Assembly: GCA_903824675.1 (NCBI GenBank)
Contig: CAIJXV010000086.1
Coordinates: forward strand, 1-64,000
Length of the DNA: 64,000 nt
From: an uncultured bacterium
GTDB lineage: Bacteria > Verrucomicrobiota > Kiritimatiellia > CAIKKV01 > CAIJXV01
Direction: 5' to 3'
Below the pieces are notes generated by a model. It did not search any database, was not told the origin of the DNA, and saw nothing but the letters and a program-made list of their open reading frames with translations. Shown here piece after piece: positions 44,896-53,296 of the stretch (the first letter of the stretch is position 1; every line of letters begins with the position of its first letter). A program made the translations under genes and the position numbers.

Positions 44896-47475
44896 ATGAA
44901 ACGTTCTTCGAAAAACAGTAATGACTCCTTTACAAAAGAGATGTCCATTGCCCATCGGATATGGATCGGCGACAACCTGGCCATCAATGCCACCCGTCTA
45001 TTCCGTCGGGTCTTTCAGATCCCCCACCCCGATCAGGTCCGTTCCGCAACACTTCGGCTGTTTGCGGACCAAACTTTCCATCTCTGGTTCAACGGGGTTT
45101 ATCTCGGCAGGGGGCCGACGTTCTTTCATCCCCACCGTCGGCCGGTCCACACCTTCGATCTTAAACCCCACCTCGTCGCCGGCACGAATGTGCTGGCGAT
45201 ACGAGTTCATTCTGCAGGGATTCCCCTGCACAATTATGTCGCCTCGGGTTCCCCCGGCATCGTGGCCCGTCTCGATTTGACCGATCATTCCGAGGTCACT
45301 CAAACTTTGATTTCCGATCAACAATGGCGGGTCACCGACCAGACGGGGTGGTCCAATTCCACACCCCGGCGTTCCTGGGCGATCGGGTTCATAGAAGCTT
45401 TTGATTCGCAAATTGCACCTGAGAATTGGATCGGCTCCGATTTCGACGATCATTTGTGGCCTGCGGCAGAGGAGCGCCCCCTCTTCCCTCCCGGCGTCCG
45501 GGGGATCTTCTTCCCCGCCGATCTTCCCTCTCTTCGATATGAATGGATTCCTGCGCATACCTTACTGGGAACCTATGCGATCCAGGGCGATGCCCCCCTG
45601 CTGCCGCCCGATGCCCCCACCAGCGCCTACGGGGAAGCCCTAATGGCGCAGCCCTGGTCTGCGGCGGGTGTCAAAGCGTCAATTTGGGGCAGCCTCAACG
45701 ATTCTGGGGGCGGCTTGATGATTCAAGGCGTACATCCCGATCAAACCCTTTCGTTGGTTTTTGATCTGGGGGCCCAATACACCGGCGGTTTTGGTTTCGA
45801 TTTAATGAGTGATAGTCCCGGCTTGATTGAAATCGGCTGGGGTGAATTGATCGAAAATGATCGCCCCGCCATGCTCCGAAAAGGCAATACCTACGCCGAT
45901 CGCTATCACGCCCGCCAAGGCGCCAATCATTGGCTCCCCCATGGGTTCAGTTCCGGTCGCTACCTGACTCTGATACTCCGGCAGTTTACCGGTTCGGTAA
46001 CCTTCCATCGGGTCGGCATCCTGTCGTCCGAGCCGGATCTTCATTGGGCCGCCTCATTCTCCTGCAATCGCCCCGTTCTTAACGATATCTGGAATCTCTG
46101 CGCCCGGACCCAAAAAGTCGGCACTCAGGAAGGCTTGATGGATTGTCCGACCCGCGAGCAAGCCGCTTATGTTGGAGATGGGAACCCGGTCGCACAATGG
46201 ATATACCATCTGACCGGAGATGCCCGCCACTGGCGGCACTTGATCCGCGAAACATTTGCCGTTCAAAGCGAAGAGGGGTTGATAAAGACCCAGGTTTTTT
46301 CCGGAATGCAAGGGATCCTGTTGGATTATTGTTTACTGGCCATCGTCGGCGCCCGAAACTATTGGAAAGAAACGGGTGATCGTGACCTCCTTCGGGAGAT
46401 ACTGCCCGCCGCCGATCGTCTGATTGGATGGTTCAAACAACGGACCGATGAAAACGGCCGGTTTAATGTTCCCCTTGAAACCCTGCCGCGGAACATCGGC
46501 TGGGCCGTCGCGCCGGCATCGGCAGCGGATGCTTTTACAAACTGTGGATTTCTTATTTTTATCGACCATCCGGGGACGGGATGGCATAACGTCGGTGATC
46601 CGGGAATTGAGCGTAAAGGATTGAACACCGGGATCAATGCCCTTTATGCCATTGCCTTACGCGCGCTCACGGAACTGCATCAGGCGGTCGAGTCCCCGGA
46701 TGCCTCTCGTTTTCTGGCCGAGGCGGATCGGGTGGCTGGCGCAAGTGACATCTTCTGGAGCCGCCGTCGGGGGCTCTTCAGTGATGGACTATCCGGTGAC
46801 CGGCTCCACTCCCAGTTCAGCCGACAAACCAACACGTGGTGTGTTTCTGCCGGGTTCGTGGATGCCACCCGGAGCCGCCGGATATTGAAGAAACTTATGG
46901 AGGTTGATGATCCTCAACTGGTTCGTTGTGGACCCTACTTCTGGTCCTACCTCCTCCCCGAACTGGCCCGGGCCGGACTATTAAATCTGGGTCTGGAAGC
47001 CATCGAAAAGGAATGGCAAGTCATGCTTGAGGGCGGAGCCACCACCTTGTGGGAAACCTTTGCGGGTGATGCGTTGGATTCCTATTGCCATCCCTGGTCA
47101 GGGGCACCCCTGGAGTTTCTCCTGCGCTCTATTGCCGGCATTCCATTTGAATCCATCGGCTCGGAAGACTTGGTGATCAAGCCGCGGCCTGATTTAATCA
47201 GTGAAGTCGTCGCCCGAGCTGCCACGCGACAAGGTTGGTTCCATATTGAATGGCGGGCAGATGGAGAGGCGTTCATGTTTAAAGGGACCGTTCCCGAAGG
47301 AAAAACGGCAACGGTTAACTTCCCCGATGGAACAACATTTCTTGCTGCGGACCGCTGGACACATGACTATCGACCCCGCGTCCGTCGCAAACGCAGTTCC
47401 CTGAAGATTTTTAATTTAATCGACCAACTGACGTCGAGCCCTGGAGATGAGCCCATCTCCGACCCAGACGCGTGA
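44896..47475 (+). CDS. Alpha-L-rhamnosidase, glycoside hydrolase family 78
   Basis: 859 residues. An N-terminal beta-sandwich (LWFNGVYLGRGPTFFHP; TNVLAIRVHS) is followed by a further beta domain. The catalytic (alpha/alpha)6 barrel has the GH78 signature in modified form: DCPTREQAAYVGDG where many members read DCPQRDERLGWTGD. LWETFAGD and SYCHPWSGAP occur late in the barrel. No signal peptide was seen, so it may be cytoplasmic. It removes terminal rhamnose from plant glycosides or pectin side chains. The ATG 44896 lies directly behind AGAAGGG; ATG 44941 is possible. The gene is alone on the plus strand between rnpB and the island. Confidence 0.82.
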   Translation: MKRSSKNSNDSFTKEMSIAHRIWIGDNLAINATRLFRRVFQIPHPDQVRSATLRLFADQTFHLWFNGVYLGRGPTFFHPHRRPVHTFDLKPHLVAGTNVLAIRVHSAGIPLHNYVASGSPGIVARLDLTDHSEVTQTLISDQQWRVTDQTGWSNSTPRRSWAIGFIEAFDSQIAPENWIGSDFDDHLWPAAEERPLFPPGVRGIFFPADLPSLRYEWIPAHTLLGTYAIQGDAPLLPPDAPTSAYGEALMAQPWSAAGVKASIWGSLNDSGGGLMIQGVHPDQTLSLVFDLGAQYTGGFGFDLMSDSPGLIEIGWGELIENDRPAMLRKGNTYADRYHARQGANHWLPHGFSSGRYLTLILRQFTGSVTFHRVGILSSEPDLHWAASFSCNRPVLNDIWNLCARTQKVGTQEGLMDCPTREQAAYVGDGNPVAQWIYHLTGDARHWRHLIRETFAVQSEEGLIKTQVFSGMQGILLDYCLLAIVGARNYWKETGDRDLLREILPAADRLIGWFKQRTDENGRFNVPLETLPRNIGWAVAPASAADAFTNCGFLIFIDHPGTGWHNVGDPGIERKGLNTGINALYAIALRALTELHQAVESPDASRFLAEADRVAGASDIFWSRRRGLFSDGLSGDRLHSQFSRQTNTWCVSAGFVDATRSRRILKKLMEVDDPQLVRCGPYFWSYLLPELARAGLLNLGLEAIEKEWQVMLEGGATTLWETFAGDALDSYCHPWSGAPLEFLLRSIAGIPFESIGSEDLVIKPRPDLISEVVARAATRQGWFHIEWRADGEAFMFKGTVPEGKTATVNFPDGTTFLAADRWTHDYRPRVRRKRSSLKIFNLIDQLTSSPGDEPISDPDA

Positions 47476-47481
47476 GTTGAA

Positions 47482-47658
47482 TCAGACCGCTAAGATCTTC
47501 ACGCCTTTAGAATGTCGCCCCAGCCTGATATGTGTGTAAAATCGCAGGCCCCGATCTTGCATCGGTAATGCCGGGGTATGCGTTTTTGGGCCTACGGGTT
47601 GAAAAGGGGGTGTGAGGTTTTGGCGCTGAACAGAGTGCTCTTTGAGGTAGTAGCCCAT
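47482..47658 (-). pseudogene. Degenerate RHS-type fragment (58 codons)
   Basis: A small open frame whose translation begins MGYYLKEHS and later reads PVGPKTHTPALPMQDRGLRFYT. It parallels the first 52 residues of the RHS tip at 54535 (MGYHLKIPT, PVGPITHSPDSPLQHRGHRFYN). It loses the RHS signature after RFY and stops. The DNA resemblance covers most of the frame, with gaps. It appears to be the remnant of another RHS end at the left edge of the accessory island. No function is suggested. Confidence 0.6.
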
Positions 47659-47724
47659 GGTGATTCCTATGGGCCAGATACTACTGCGAGAAGGGCGGGA
47701 TTGGAAGCCCAGAATGCCGACAAA

Positions 47725-47979
47725 TTAAGACTTTTTAGGGTCGTCCAATTTATCGTAATCGTCCGGGGGAATGTCCGGGGATTGGGACAGAATTTCCCGG
47801 AACCGTTTAACACTGCCCCGTTTTGCCCGAGCTTCCAAATAGGGATCGGGAATGGTTGAACTCAACCGTTGGATCAAGGCTAGAGTCGTGAACTCGTCGA
47901 GGGAGATATTCCCCACCCGGAGCACCTGCTCGACTTTGTCATTTACCTCATCGGGTATCATAACCTGAAGTTTGGTCAT
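47725..47979 (-). CDS. Putative antitoxin of a PIN-domain toxin module
   Basis: 84 residues from ATG 47979 (an in-frame GTG 6 nt upstream is less likely). The N-terminus, MTKLQVMIPDEVNDKVE, looks like the strand and first helix of a ribbon-helix-helix-type DNA-binding region. The rest is an acidic, probably disordered tail (PDIPPDDYDKLDD) able to wrap the toxin. Its start overlaps the PIN gene stop by 4 nt (ATGA), so the toxin is translated first, the reverse of the usual vapBC order. Confidence 0.65.
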   Translation of the reverse strand: MTKLQVMIPDEVNDKVEQVLRVGNISLDEFTTLALIQRLSSTIPDPYLEARAKRGSVKRFREILSQSPDIPPDDYDKLDDPKKS

Positions 47980-48404
47980 GGGCACCCCTCCAATATCTTT
48001 AAAAATTCACTTGGTCGAACCGCATGAATACCAAAACGATTCAATCCTTTGAAATCTTTCGTATTAAAGGTTATCACATACGCTGCCCCAGCTTCAACAG
48101 CCAATTCCAGCACAAAATCGTCTCCCGGATCTGATAAGATCGGCCGATAACGCACCGCAATGTTTTGACGACGAGCGACCGACAGCATACCATCCACGGC
48201 TTCATCAGCCAGCGCCAACGGTCGGCCTTGCTCCTTCAGGGTACGCTTTAGCGCCGACTCGTATTCCAGCAACAACGCCGTCGAGATGTTTATTTCCCAA
48301 CGGGGATCTCCAATACCTAACAACAGTTTATTGGACGCCCCGTTGCTCGACCGCACCGCCGCCACCAGCACATTGGTATCGACAACCACTTGAATCGGTT
48401 CCAT
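47976..48404 (-). CDS. PIN-domain ribonuclease toxin
   Basis: 142 residues from ATG 48404, with AAGGAG 5 nt upstream. PIN acidic residues are present: VVVDTNVLVAA (first Asp), LLEYESAL (Glu), PGDDFVLELAVEAGA (Asp) and FNTKDFKGL (last Asp). These form a metal-dependent RNase site. The sequence resembles the group annotated as 'putative toxin-antitoxin system toxin component, PIN family'. It lies between the recombinase genes and its antitoxin, at the left end of the accessory island. RNA target unknown. Confidence 0.8.
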   Translation of the reverse strand: MEPIQVVVDTNVLVAAVRSSNGASNKLLLGIGDPRWEINISTALLLEYESALKRTLKEQGRPLALADEAVDGMLSVARRQNIAVRYRPILSDPGDDFVLELAVEAGAAYVITFNTKDFKGLNRFGIHAVRPSEFLKILEGCP

Positions 48405-48455
48405 CGGTTCTCCTTGACCGCCTCTTGTAGCAGAATCCGCCGCCATGGCAAGCCT

Positions 48456-49397
48456 TCAATCCCCCTGCGCGGTCCGCTCCTCCTGCTCCCTGGGATGGCA
48501 CTTCTCGTGGGTAACCTTCAGGTCGGTGATGGTCAGCTTGGCGTAATGCTTGAGGGTCTCCAGGGACTCGTGGCCGAGCAGTTCCTTCACGTGGTACATG
48601 TTGGCGCCACCCCGCAGCAGTTCCGTGGCGCAACTTCTGCGGAAGGTATGCGGCGTCACCTCAATCGAAATCCCCGCCTTCCGGGCGCACGCCTTGATTT
48701 GACGCCGGAAGGTGTAATACGGGAACCGCCGCCCCGACGAGTCCACGAACAAGGACGGCTGATCCGGTCCCGCCGACACCGCCCGAATCGCCCGGATATA
48801 GCTCTCCAGGTATTGCAGGGCGGTCTTGCCGATCGGTACCACCCGCTCTTTCCGCCCCTTGCCCAACACCTTCGCCGTCGCGTTCTTGAAATCCACCGCC
48901 CCAATGTCCAACCCCAGGAGTTCGGCCACCCGGATGCCGCTGGAATAGAGCACCTCCAGCATCGTTCTCAAGCGGTAGCCATCCGGAGTTTCTGTGGAAA
49001 CCACCCGCAACAGCCTCGTCATCGAGTCATGCGTCAGGATGTTGCCCGGCAACAGGAAGGGCTCCTTCACGTACTGCAACACGGACGCCATTTGCTGGCT
49101 CACCACCCCGGTCTTCGCCAAGTGTTTCAATAGGCCGTTTACGGTTTCGACGTACTTGTTGATGCTCCGCGGCTTGAGCGGCCGCCCGGTGGGGTTGGTC
49201 TTTTTGGACAGTTCTTGCTGCCAGGCTTGCAGGTGCTTGGCTCGCAACCGGTCCGGCTCCCCCACCCGCTGCCGCTCATCCAGCCATCGGATGAAAACGC
49301 CCGCGCAATAGCGCGACTGCCGGATCGTATAGGCGCTGAAGTTGAGCGACCGCAAATGGTCCATATATTCCCCATGATAGTCGGCCAGCGTCTTCAT
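48456..49397 (-). CDS. Tyrosine recombinase B (second of a coupled pair)
   Basis: 313 residues. The N-terminal SAM-like domain (residues 1-95) is followed by the catalytic domain, which keeps the usual residues: Arg in SSGIRVAELLGL, Lys region KGRKERVVP, HTFRRSCATELL (His-x-x-Arg), LLGHESLETLKHY (His and the nucleophile Tyr). It therefore looks active. Its ATG overlaps the stop of the other recombinase (ATGA at 49394-49397), so the two are translated together and may act as a heteromeric integrase, as in Tn554-type or recombinase-in-trio elements. Here there are two, not three. Confidence 0.85.
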   Translation of the reverse strand: MKTLADYHGEYMDHLRSLNFSAYTIRQSRYCAGVFIRWLDERQRVGEPDRLRAKHLQAWQQELSKKTNPTGRPLKPRSINKYVETVNGLLKHLAKTGVVSQQMASVLQYVKEPFLLPGNILTHDSMTRLLRVVSTETPDGYRLRTMLEVLYSSGIRVAELLGLDIGAVDFKNATAKVLGKGRKERVVPIGKTALQYLESYIRAIRAVSAGPDQPSLFVDSSGRRFPYYTFRRQIKACARKAGISIEVTPHTFRRSCATELLRGGANMYHVKELLGHESLETLKHYAKLTITDLKVTHEKCHPREQEERTAQGD

Positions 49398-50299
49398 TGC
49401 CCCACCCGGCTATTTTCGTGCGCCCGCTTGAGATCGGCGATGGATACTTTGAGGTATTGCTCCAGATTCTCCAGGGTCGCATGCCCCAATAATTGCTGAA
49501 TGGCCACTGGACTGGCCCCCCGCCGAAGCATATGGGTCGCACAGGCCCGCCGGATCGAATGCAGTCCGATCCGCGTCTGGATATTCCCCTGGCGTTGATA
49601 CTGCCGCAGGTTGATCACAATGGCGCCGGCGCCCAATGGGCGTCCCGTCGCCGCCAACCACAGCGCCTCCCCGCTCCCTCCCGCCGCCCAATCCCCGCGT
49701 ACTTCGTCCAGATACCGCCCGACCCAGTCCAACGCCACCTGGCCGACCGGCACCATCCGTTCCTTGCCCCCCTTCCCGAAGATGCGCGCCTCGCTGGCGT
49801 CCCGCTGAATGGACGAGACCTTCAGATCGAGCAGTTCCTGCCGCCGAACCCCGGTGCTGTACACGAATTCCAGCATGGCCCGATCCCGGATTCCGACCGA
49901 CGTGGCCACCTTTGGCTGGCCGAGCAGTATCCGCATCTCCTCCTCTGTGGGCACGGGCTGCAAAAGCGTCGGCACCTTCATGACCGGCAGCCCCTCGGCC
50001 GGGTTTTCAAATATCGCCTGCTGTTCCTCCAAATGCCGGAAGAAACCCCGAATCGCCTGAAAATAGGACTGAATCGAGGCGGGCTTGAATCGGCGCTCCA
50101 ACAGATTGAGGCGATAGGCCTCCAGGTCGGGGGCGAGAATCGACCGGACATCCGGTTTCTTCACCCGCGCCACGAAATCCCCCAAGGCCCGCCGATAACA
50201 GTCCACCGTGCGCAAACTGAACCGCCTGGCTTGCAAGGTCTCGACGTAAAGCCCGACTTCTTCACCTATGCCTTTCACTTTTTTTTCGAGATTTCCCAT
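49394..50299 (-). CDS. Tyrosine recombinase A (first of a coupled pair)
   Basis: 301 residues from ATG 50299, with AAAGGA 4 nt upstream; a GTG 9 codons earlier is less likely. Core residues are STGVRRQELLDL (Arg), GKGGKERMVPVG (Lys), LHSIRRACATHML (His and Arg) and LLGHATLENLEQY (His and Tyr). It is clearly homologous to, but diverged from, its downstream partner. It follows the primase-like gene by 49 nt, an interval that also holds the edge of a palindrome/direct-repeat cluster (50361-50414). Confidence 0.85.
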   Translation of the reverse strand: MGNLEKKVKGIGEEVGLYVETLQARRFSLRTVDCYRRALGDFVARVKKPDVRSILAPDLEAYRLNLLERRFKPASIQSYFQAIRGFFRHLEEQQAIFENPAEGLPVMKVPTLLQPVPTEEEMRILLGQPKVATSVGIRDRAMLEFVYSTGVRRQELLDLKVSSIQRDASEARIFGKGGKERMVPVGQVALDWVGRYLDEVRGDWAAGGSGEALWLAATGRPLGAGAIVINLRQYQRQGNIQTRIGLHSIRRACATHMLRRGASPVAIQQLLGHATLENLEQYLKVSIADLKRAHENSRVGQ

Positions 50300-50348
50300 A
50301 CTATCCTTTCGTGGTAATCTGGTCACCCGCAGTGCAACCCGTTGTTGT

Positions 50349-52679
50349 TTAATCGGTTAAGTGGTGTTCACCACCACTGACCACCCCTGGTAAGCCCTGG
50401 TAATCCTTGGTAATCCCCGAACCCGCATTGATCCCATTTTTGCATAAAACAGGGGGATAACCGCCACCCAGGTCTCCAAAGCACACCCGATAATGGTAAC
50501 TCGACCCGATTCGGCGCGATTCCATCGCTAAAAATTCCATGTCCACCAGTTGCACGATATACCGCTTGATGCGCATGTGCGGCCACCCGGTGAATTCCCG
50601 GATTTCCCGGCGGGTAAACAGGATGTCCTCCCGGTGCGGGCCCCGGCCCGTTTCAGGGTCCGTCTCCTTCGCCACCCGCTCGTTGACCAGGCTCTCAATC
50701 TGGGCCAGCAAATCTCGACTGACCCGGTTGAGGTCGTCCAGGCTTTTACCTAAAATCTCGTCCGCCAAGTTGGTCGCGATCCGCAGGTCGTCTTCATCCA
50801 CTTCCACATAGTCCCGGCCATTGCGGCTTCGCACCGGCTTGCGCATCTGCCGTAAAAAAGCCACCGCATTGATGAGGTTGAGATATTTGGGTTGATCCCG
50901 CCGGCTCTGGAGCCGGTCATCCGTGTAGGCCAGTTGTTCCGCAAAGGGGTTCATTACCGCCAGAGGCTTCAATAGCCGTTGGTAGTTCCGGTGCTTCCGG
51001 ATCGCCGCCTCCCGTTCCGAGCCACTGCCCCGTCCTTCCCAGGTCCGACGCTTGCGCTGGCTTTCCAAGATGGCCCGCGTCTGCTCCCGGCTCTCGTCCA
51101 CGCCGGTCACGAAGAACCGGCTGCGCGTCTCGGGGTCCACGTCCGGGTTGGTCGTCGTGATGAAGACGCTCGTCGGACCCTCCACCCGGTTCTGCATCGT
51201 CGTGAGCCGGCCGCTGCCCAGGTCCTTGACCGTCGTCTCGATGACGAGTTCGCCCGCCGAGATCAGATTCCGGATGGCATAGGACGCCTGGCTGACCCCC
51301 GCCTCCTCCTCCAACGCCAGGATCTTGTGTTTCAGGCTGTTGGTGCCTTTGTAGAAGAGCGCCTTGCCCGTGAGGCTCGTGAGCTTGACTACATCTTCCG
51401 GGGGACACATCAGCAGGGTGGCGTCCTGCAGGGTGCTCTTCCCGGCTCCGGAACTGGAGAGGATCAGCACCGAAATGGGCTCGTCGGTCTTCCGGCTGAT
51501 CGCCGCCAGGTAGCACAGCAGTTTATTGGACTCCTCGCCCACCAGACCACAAGCATCGAAGTCCTGCAATATGACGGCGCAAATGTCCTCGGCCGTGCCC
51601 AAGGCGGTCGCCTCCTGCTGCTCCTCGTCGGTCATGGCGATGAGCGGCGGCGCGTTACTCGTGCGCTCCAGCGGGGAATAGTCCTCGCAAAGCTTGATGA
51701 GCTTGACCAGGTCGCCGTCGATGATGTCAGGGGATTCCTCGAAAAAACAGCACAGGTCCTGCACCAGGGTCTTGCGGGATTTGGCTGAGTACAAATCGAG
51801 CGTATCCACATGGAGCTTACCGAACCGCTCGGTCTTGATCGTCATTTTGAGTTTCCGGCCATTCTTGTCGATGCCCAGCACCTCATAGCGACGGCGGCCC
51901 AGGGAAACGACAAACCCCTGATCGTTGGATTCCGGTCGGCCTTCGCCCGTCTTGACCGATGTCGTCAGGCGCTCGATCTCGGCGACCAATTCGGCTGGCC
52001 CTTTTTGCGCCAGAAAGTCGTTGGGCGCAAGGGGGTGGAATCGGACCGAAAAACCCGCCAATTGCTCCATGACGAGCCTTGCCGCAGATGGATTTCCAAA
52101 GAGGCTGATGCGCCGCACCCCGCAATCATGGAGATAGTTGAGATCCAGCGGTTTTAGGTGATTGCCGATGACCGCGCAGGCGTGTGGAAATCCGACACGG
52201 TGCAGGCTGAGGCCGTCCGCCAGCTTCAGGGTCAGGAGCAGTTCCGGATACAGCCGGGCGACCCGGGCATTCCACAGGGCCGTCGGAGACAAAGGGGCCA
52301 GCAGATCCTCCGTTGTCCCCAGGGATATTCCGGCGAGCCCCACCAGACCGCCGTCGCCATCCGTCATCGGCACCGTGATGTGGTGCAAAAAGTATTCCTG
52401 CCCCACGACCGTCATGAGACCGATGCTTCGCAGGGCATCCTTGAGTTCTTCGCCCTCCTTCGGAAGGGTCGTGATGAGGCGGCCGTTGGCACAGCCGAGT
52501 TGGAAATGGGCGATCAGTTCCGGGTCGTCAAGCCGGTGGCGCTGGAGCCAGCTTCGCGCCTTTTGGGCGCTGGGCATGGCTTTTTGATAGAACCGGGCCA
52601 CTTTTTCGATGAGCCCGGCCGGCACCCTGGGCTCTTCCGGCTGGGGCCGCTCGTCCTGTTCCTGGTTTTCGTCCGACAT
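50349..52679 (-). CDS. Primase/P-loop ATPase-like protein of a mobile element
   Basis: 776 residues from ATG 52679, with GGGAG 7 nt upstream. The first 260 residues resemble the DnaG-type core: YQKAM near residue 31, LQRHRLDDPELIAHFQLG, and a degenerate Toprim (RRISLFGNPSAARLV then PNDFLAQKGPAELV) in which the expected acidic DxD is missing. No CHC2 zinc finger is present. From about residue 400 a P-loop ATPase follows: Walker A SSSGAGKST near 408-416, Walker B-like ILALEEEAG, and ITTTNPDVDPETRSRF. The C-terminus resembles a winged helix (ILFTRREIREFTGWPH). It could serve as the element's helicase, with or without priming. Confidence 0.65.
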   Translation of the reverse strand: MSDENQEQDERPQPEEPRVPAGLIEKVARFYQKAMPSAQKARSWLQRHRLDDPELIAHFQLGCANGRLITTLPKEGEELKDALRSIGLMTVVGQEYFLHHITVPMTDGDGGLVGLAGISLGTTEDLLAPLSPTALWNARVARLYPELLLTLKLADGLSLHRVGFPHACAVIGNHLKPLDLNYLHDCGVRRISLFGNPSAARLVMEQLAGFSVRFHPLAPNDFLAQKGPAELVAEIERLTTSVKTGEGRPESNDQGFVVSLGRRRYEVLGIDKNGRKLKMTIKTERFGKLHVDTLDLYSAKSRKTLVQDLCCFFEESPDIIDGDLVKLIKLCEDYSPLERTSNAPPLIAMTDEEQQEATALGTAEDICAVILQDFDACGLVGEESNKLLCYLAAISRKTDEPISVLILSSSGAGKSTLQDATLLMCPPEDVVKLTSLTGKALFYKGTNSLKHKILALEEEAGVSQASYAIRNLISAGELVIETTVKDLGSGRLTTMQNRVEGPTSVFITTTNPDVDPETRSRFFVTGVDESREQTRAILESQRKRRTWEGRGSGSEREAAIRKHRNYQRLLKPLAVMNPFAEQLAYTDDRLQSRRDQPKYLNLINAVAFLRQMRKPVRSRNGRDYVEVDEDDLRIATNLADEILGKSLDDLNRVSRDLLAQIESLVNERVAKETDPETGRGPHREDILFTRREIREFTGWPHMRIKRYIVQLVDMEFLAMESRRIGSSYHYRVCFGDLGGGYPPVLCKNGINAGSGITKDYQGLPGVVSGGEHHLTD
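50361..50414. repeat. Palindrome and tandem 10-bp repeats ahead of the recombinase pair
   Basis: GTGGTG-tt-CACCAC (50361-50374) is followed by CCCTGGTAAG, CCCTGGTAAT and CCTTGGTAAT (50385-50414). A further TGGTAAT is at 50312-50318. All but the last lie in the final codons of the primase-like gene, upstream of recombinase A. The arrangement looks like a recombinase-binding or iteron-like site. Confidence 0.55.
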
Positions 52680-53169
52680 GGTTCCGCTCCCGCTTGCCGG
52701 GCATACACTTTTCCGGGCAAGCAGAGGCACGGTAGCACGGGCACGGGGTAGACCCTATCGAGATACGTAACGCATCGAGCAGTTCCTTCACAACGCACGA
52801 CTTTCCAGGCGCTTGGAAAAGGTTCAGAATCCGTAACGCGCCGCTCTTGGGGTGGGATACTTTCGCCCAAAAACGGGTCTTTTTGAGCGAAACCAGGGGC
52901 ACCAGCAGTTCCATGATGAACGAGCGGCGACGGTGCTTGCGCCAGTAGTTGGGATGTTGCTCCCGCCACACCCGGACCCGGGCCAGGTCGGCCTCGCCGG
53001 ACGGGAAGTGGTTATGCCGCCGCCAGGCCCGGGTAGTCTTCCGACGGCGGGCTTTCTGGCAGTCGGGGTCGGAGCAGAATTTCTGGCGGGCAGCCGACCG
53101 GGGGTTGGGTTCATACCACTCACCGCAATGGATACAGCGTCGCAGCCGAAACCGTTTCCTTATTGGCAT
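52528..53169 (-). CDS. Zinc-ribbon protein of the mobile element
   Basis: 213 residues from ATG 53169, with AAGGAGG 8 nt upstream. A zinc ribbon has Cys at about 12, 15, 32 and 37 (RCIHCGEWYE, KFCSDPDCQKARRR), followed by a basic stretch and WREQHPNYWRKHRRR (about 68-82). From memory this HP-x-YW pattern recurs in small proteins next to recombinase and primase genes. The reading frame continues 152 nt into the primase-like gene in another frame; the last 50 or so residues are Gly/Arg/Ala-rich and probably not conserved. A DNA-binding accessory role is likely but unproven. Confidence 0.6.
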   Translation of the reverse strand: MPIRKRFRLRRCIHCGEWYEPNPRSAARQKFCSDPDCQKARRRKTTRAWRRHNHFPSGEADLARVRVWREQHPNYWRKHRRRSFIMELLVPLVSLKKTRFWAKVSHPKSGALRILNLFQAPGKSCVVKELLDALRISIGSTPCPCYRASACPEKCMPGKRERNHVGRKPGTGRAAPAGRAQGAGRAHRKSGPVLSKSHAQRPKGAKLAPAPPA

Positions 53170-53296
53170 GTCCGCGCCCTCCTTGGACGCGTAGTGTAGG
53201 GGATTCAGCCGGGAACCGGAAATAGAAAGAGATTGAGGGAGAAGCGGCTGGTGGGAGAATAACAGACAACATGGCCCCATTGGCTCCGGCAGAAAC
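53170..53296. other. Gap between mobile unit and RHS immunity gene
   Basis: 127 bases. The left part holds the AAGGAGG ribosome site of the zinc-ribbon gene. No inverted repeat or att-like duplication was recognised. Base composition changes here from GC-rich (element) to AT-rich (lipoprotein gene). Confidence 0.35.

Larger units (their letters stand above)
48456..53169 (-). mobile_element. Putative integrative element: zinc-ribbon protein, primase/ATPase and two tyrosine recombinases
   Basis: Four consecutive minus-strand genes form a compact unit that is GC-richer by eye than the RHS tips to its right. The recombinases overlap by 4 nt, and the primase gene lies 49 nt from the first recombinase start. 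A palindrome and tandem 10-bp repeats sit just ahead of the recombinase genes. I could not find terminal inverted repeats or att-site duplications by eye, so the ends are gene limits rather than true boundaries. Confidence 0.6.

Noticed and set aside
49493-50317. 274-codon plus-strand ORF, and a similar one at 48390-49133
   Set aside because: Antisense shadows of the two tyrosine recombinases in a GC-rich stretch.
50385-50414. CRISPR-like short tandem repeats
   Set aside because: The units are 10 bp with no spacers, and no cas genes are in the window.
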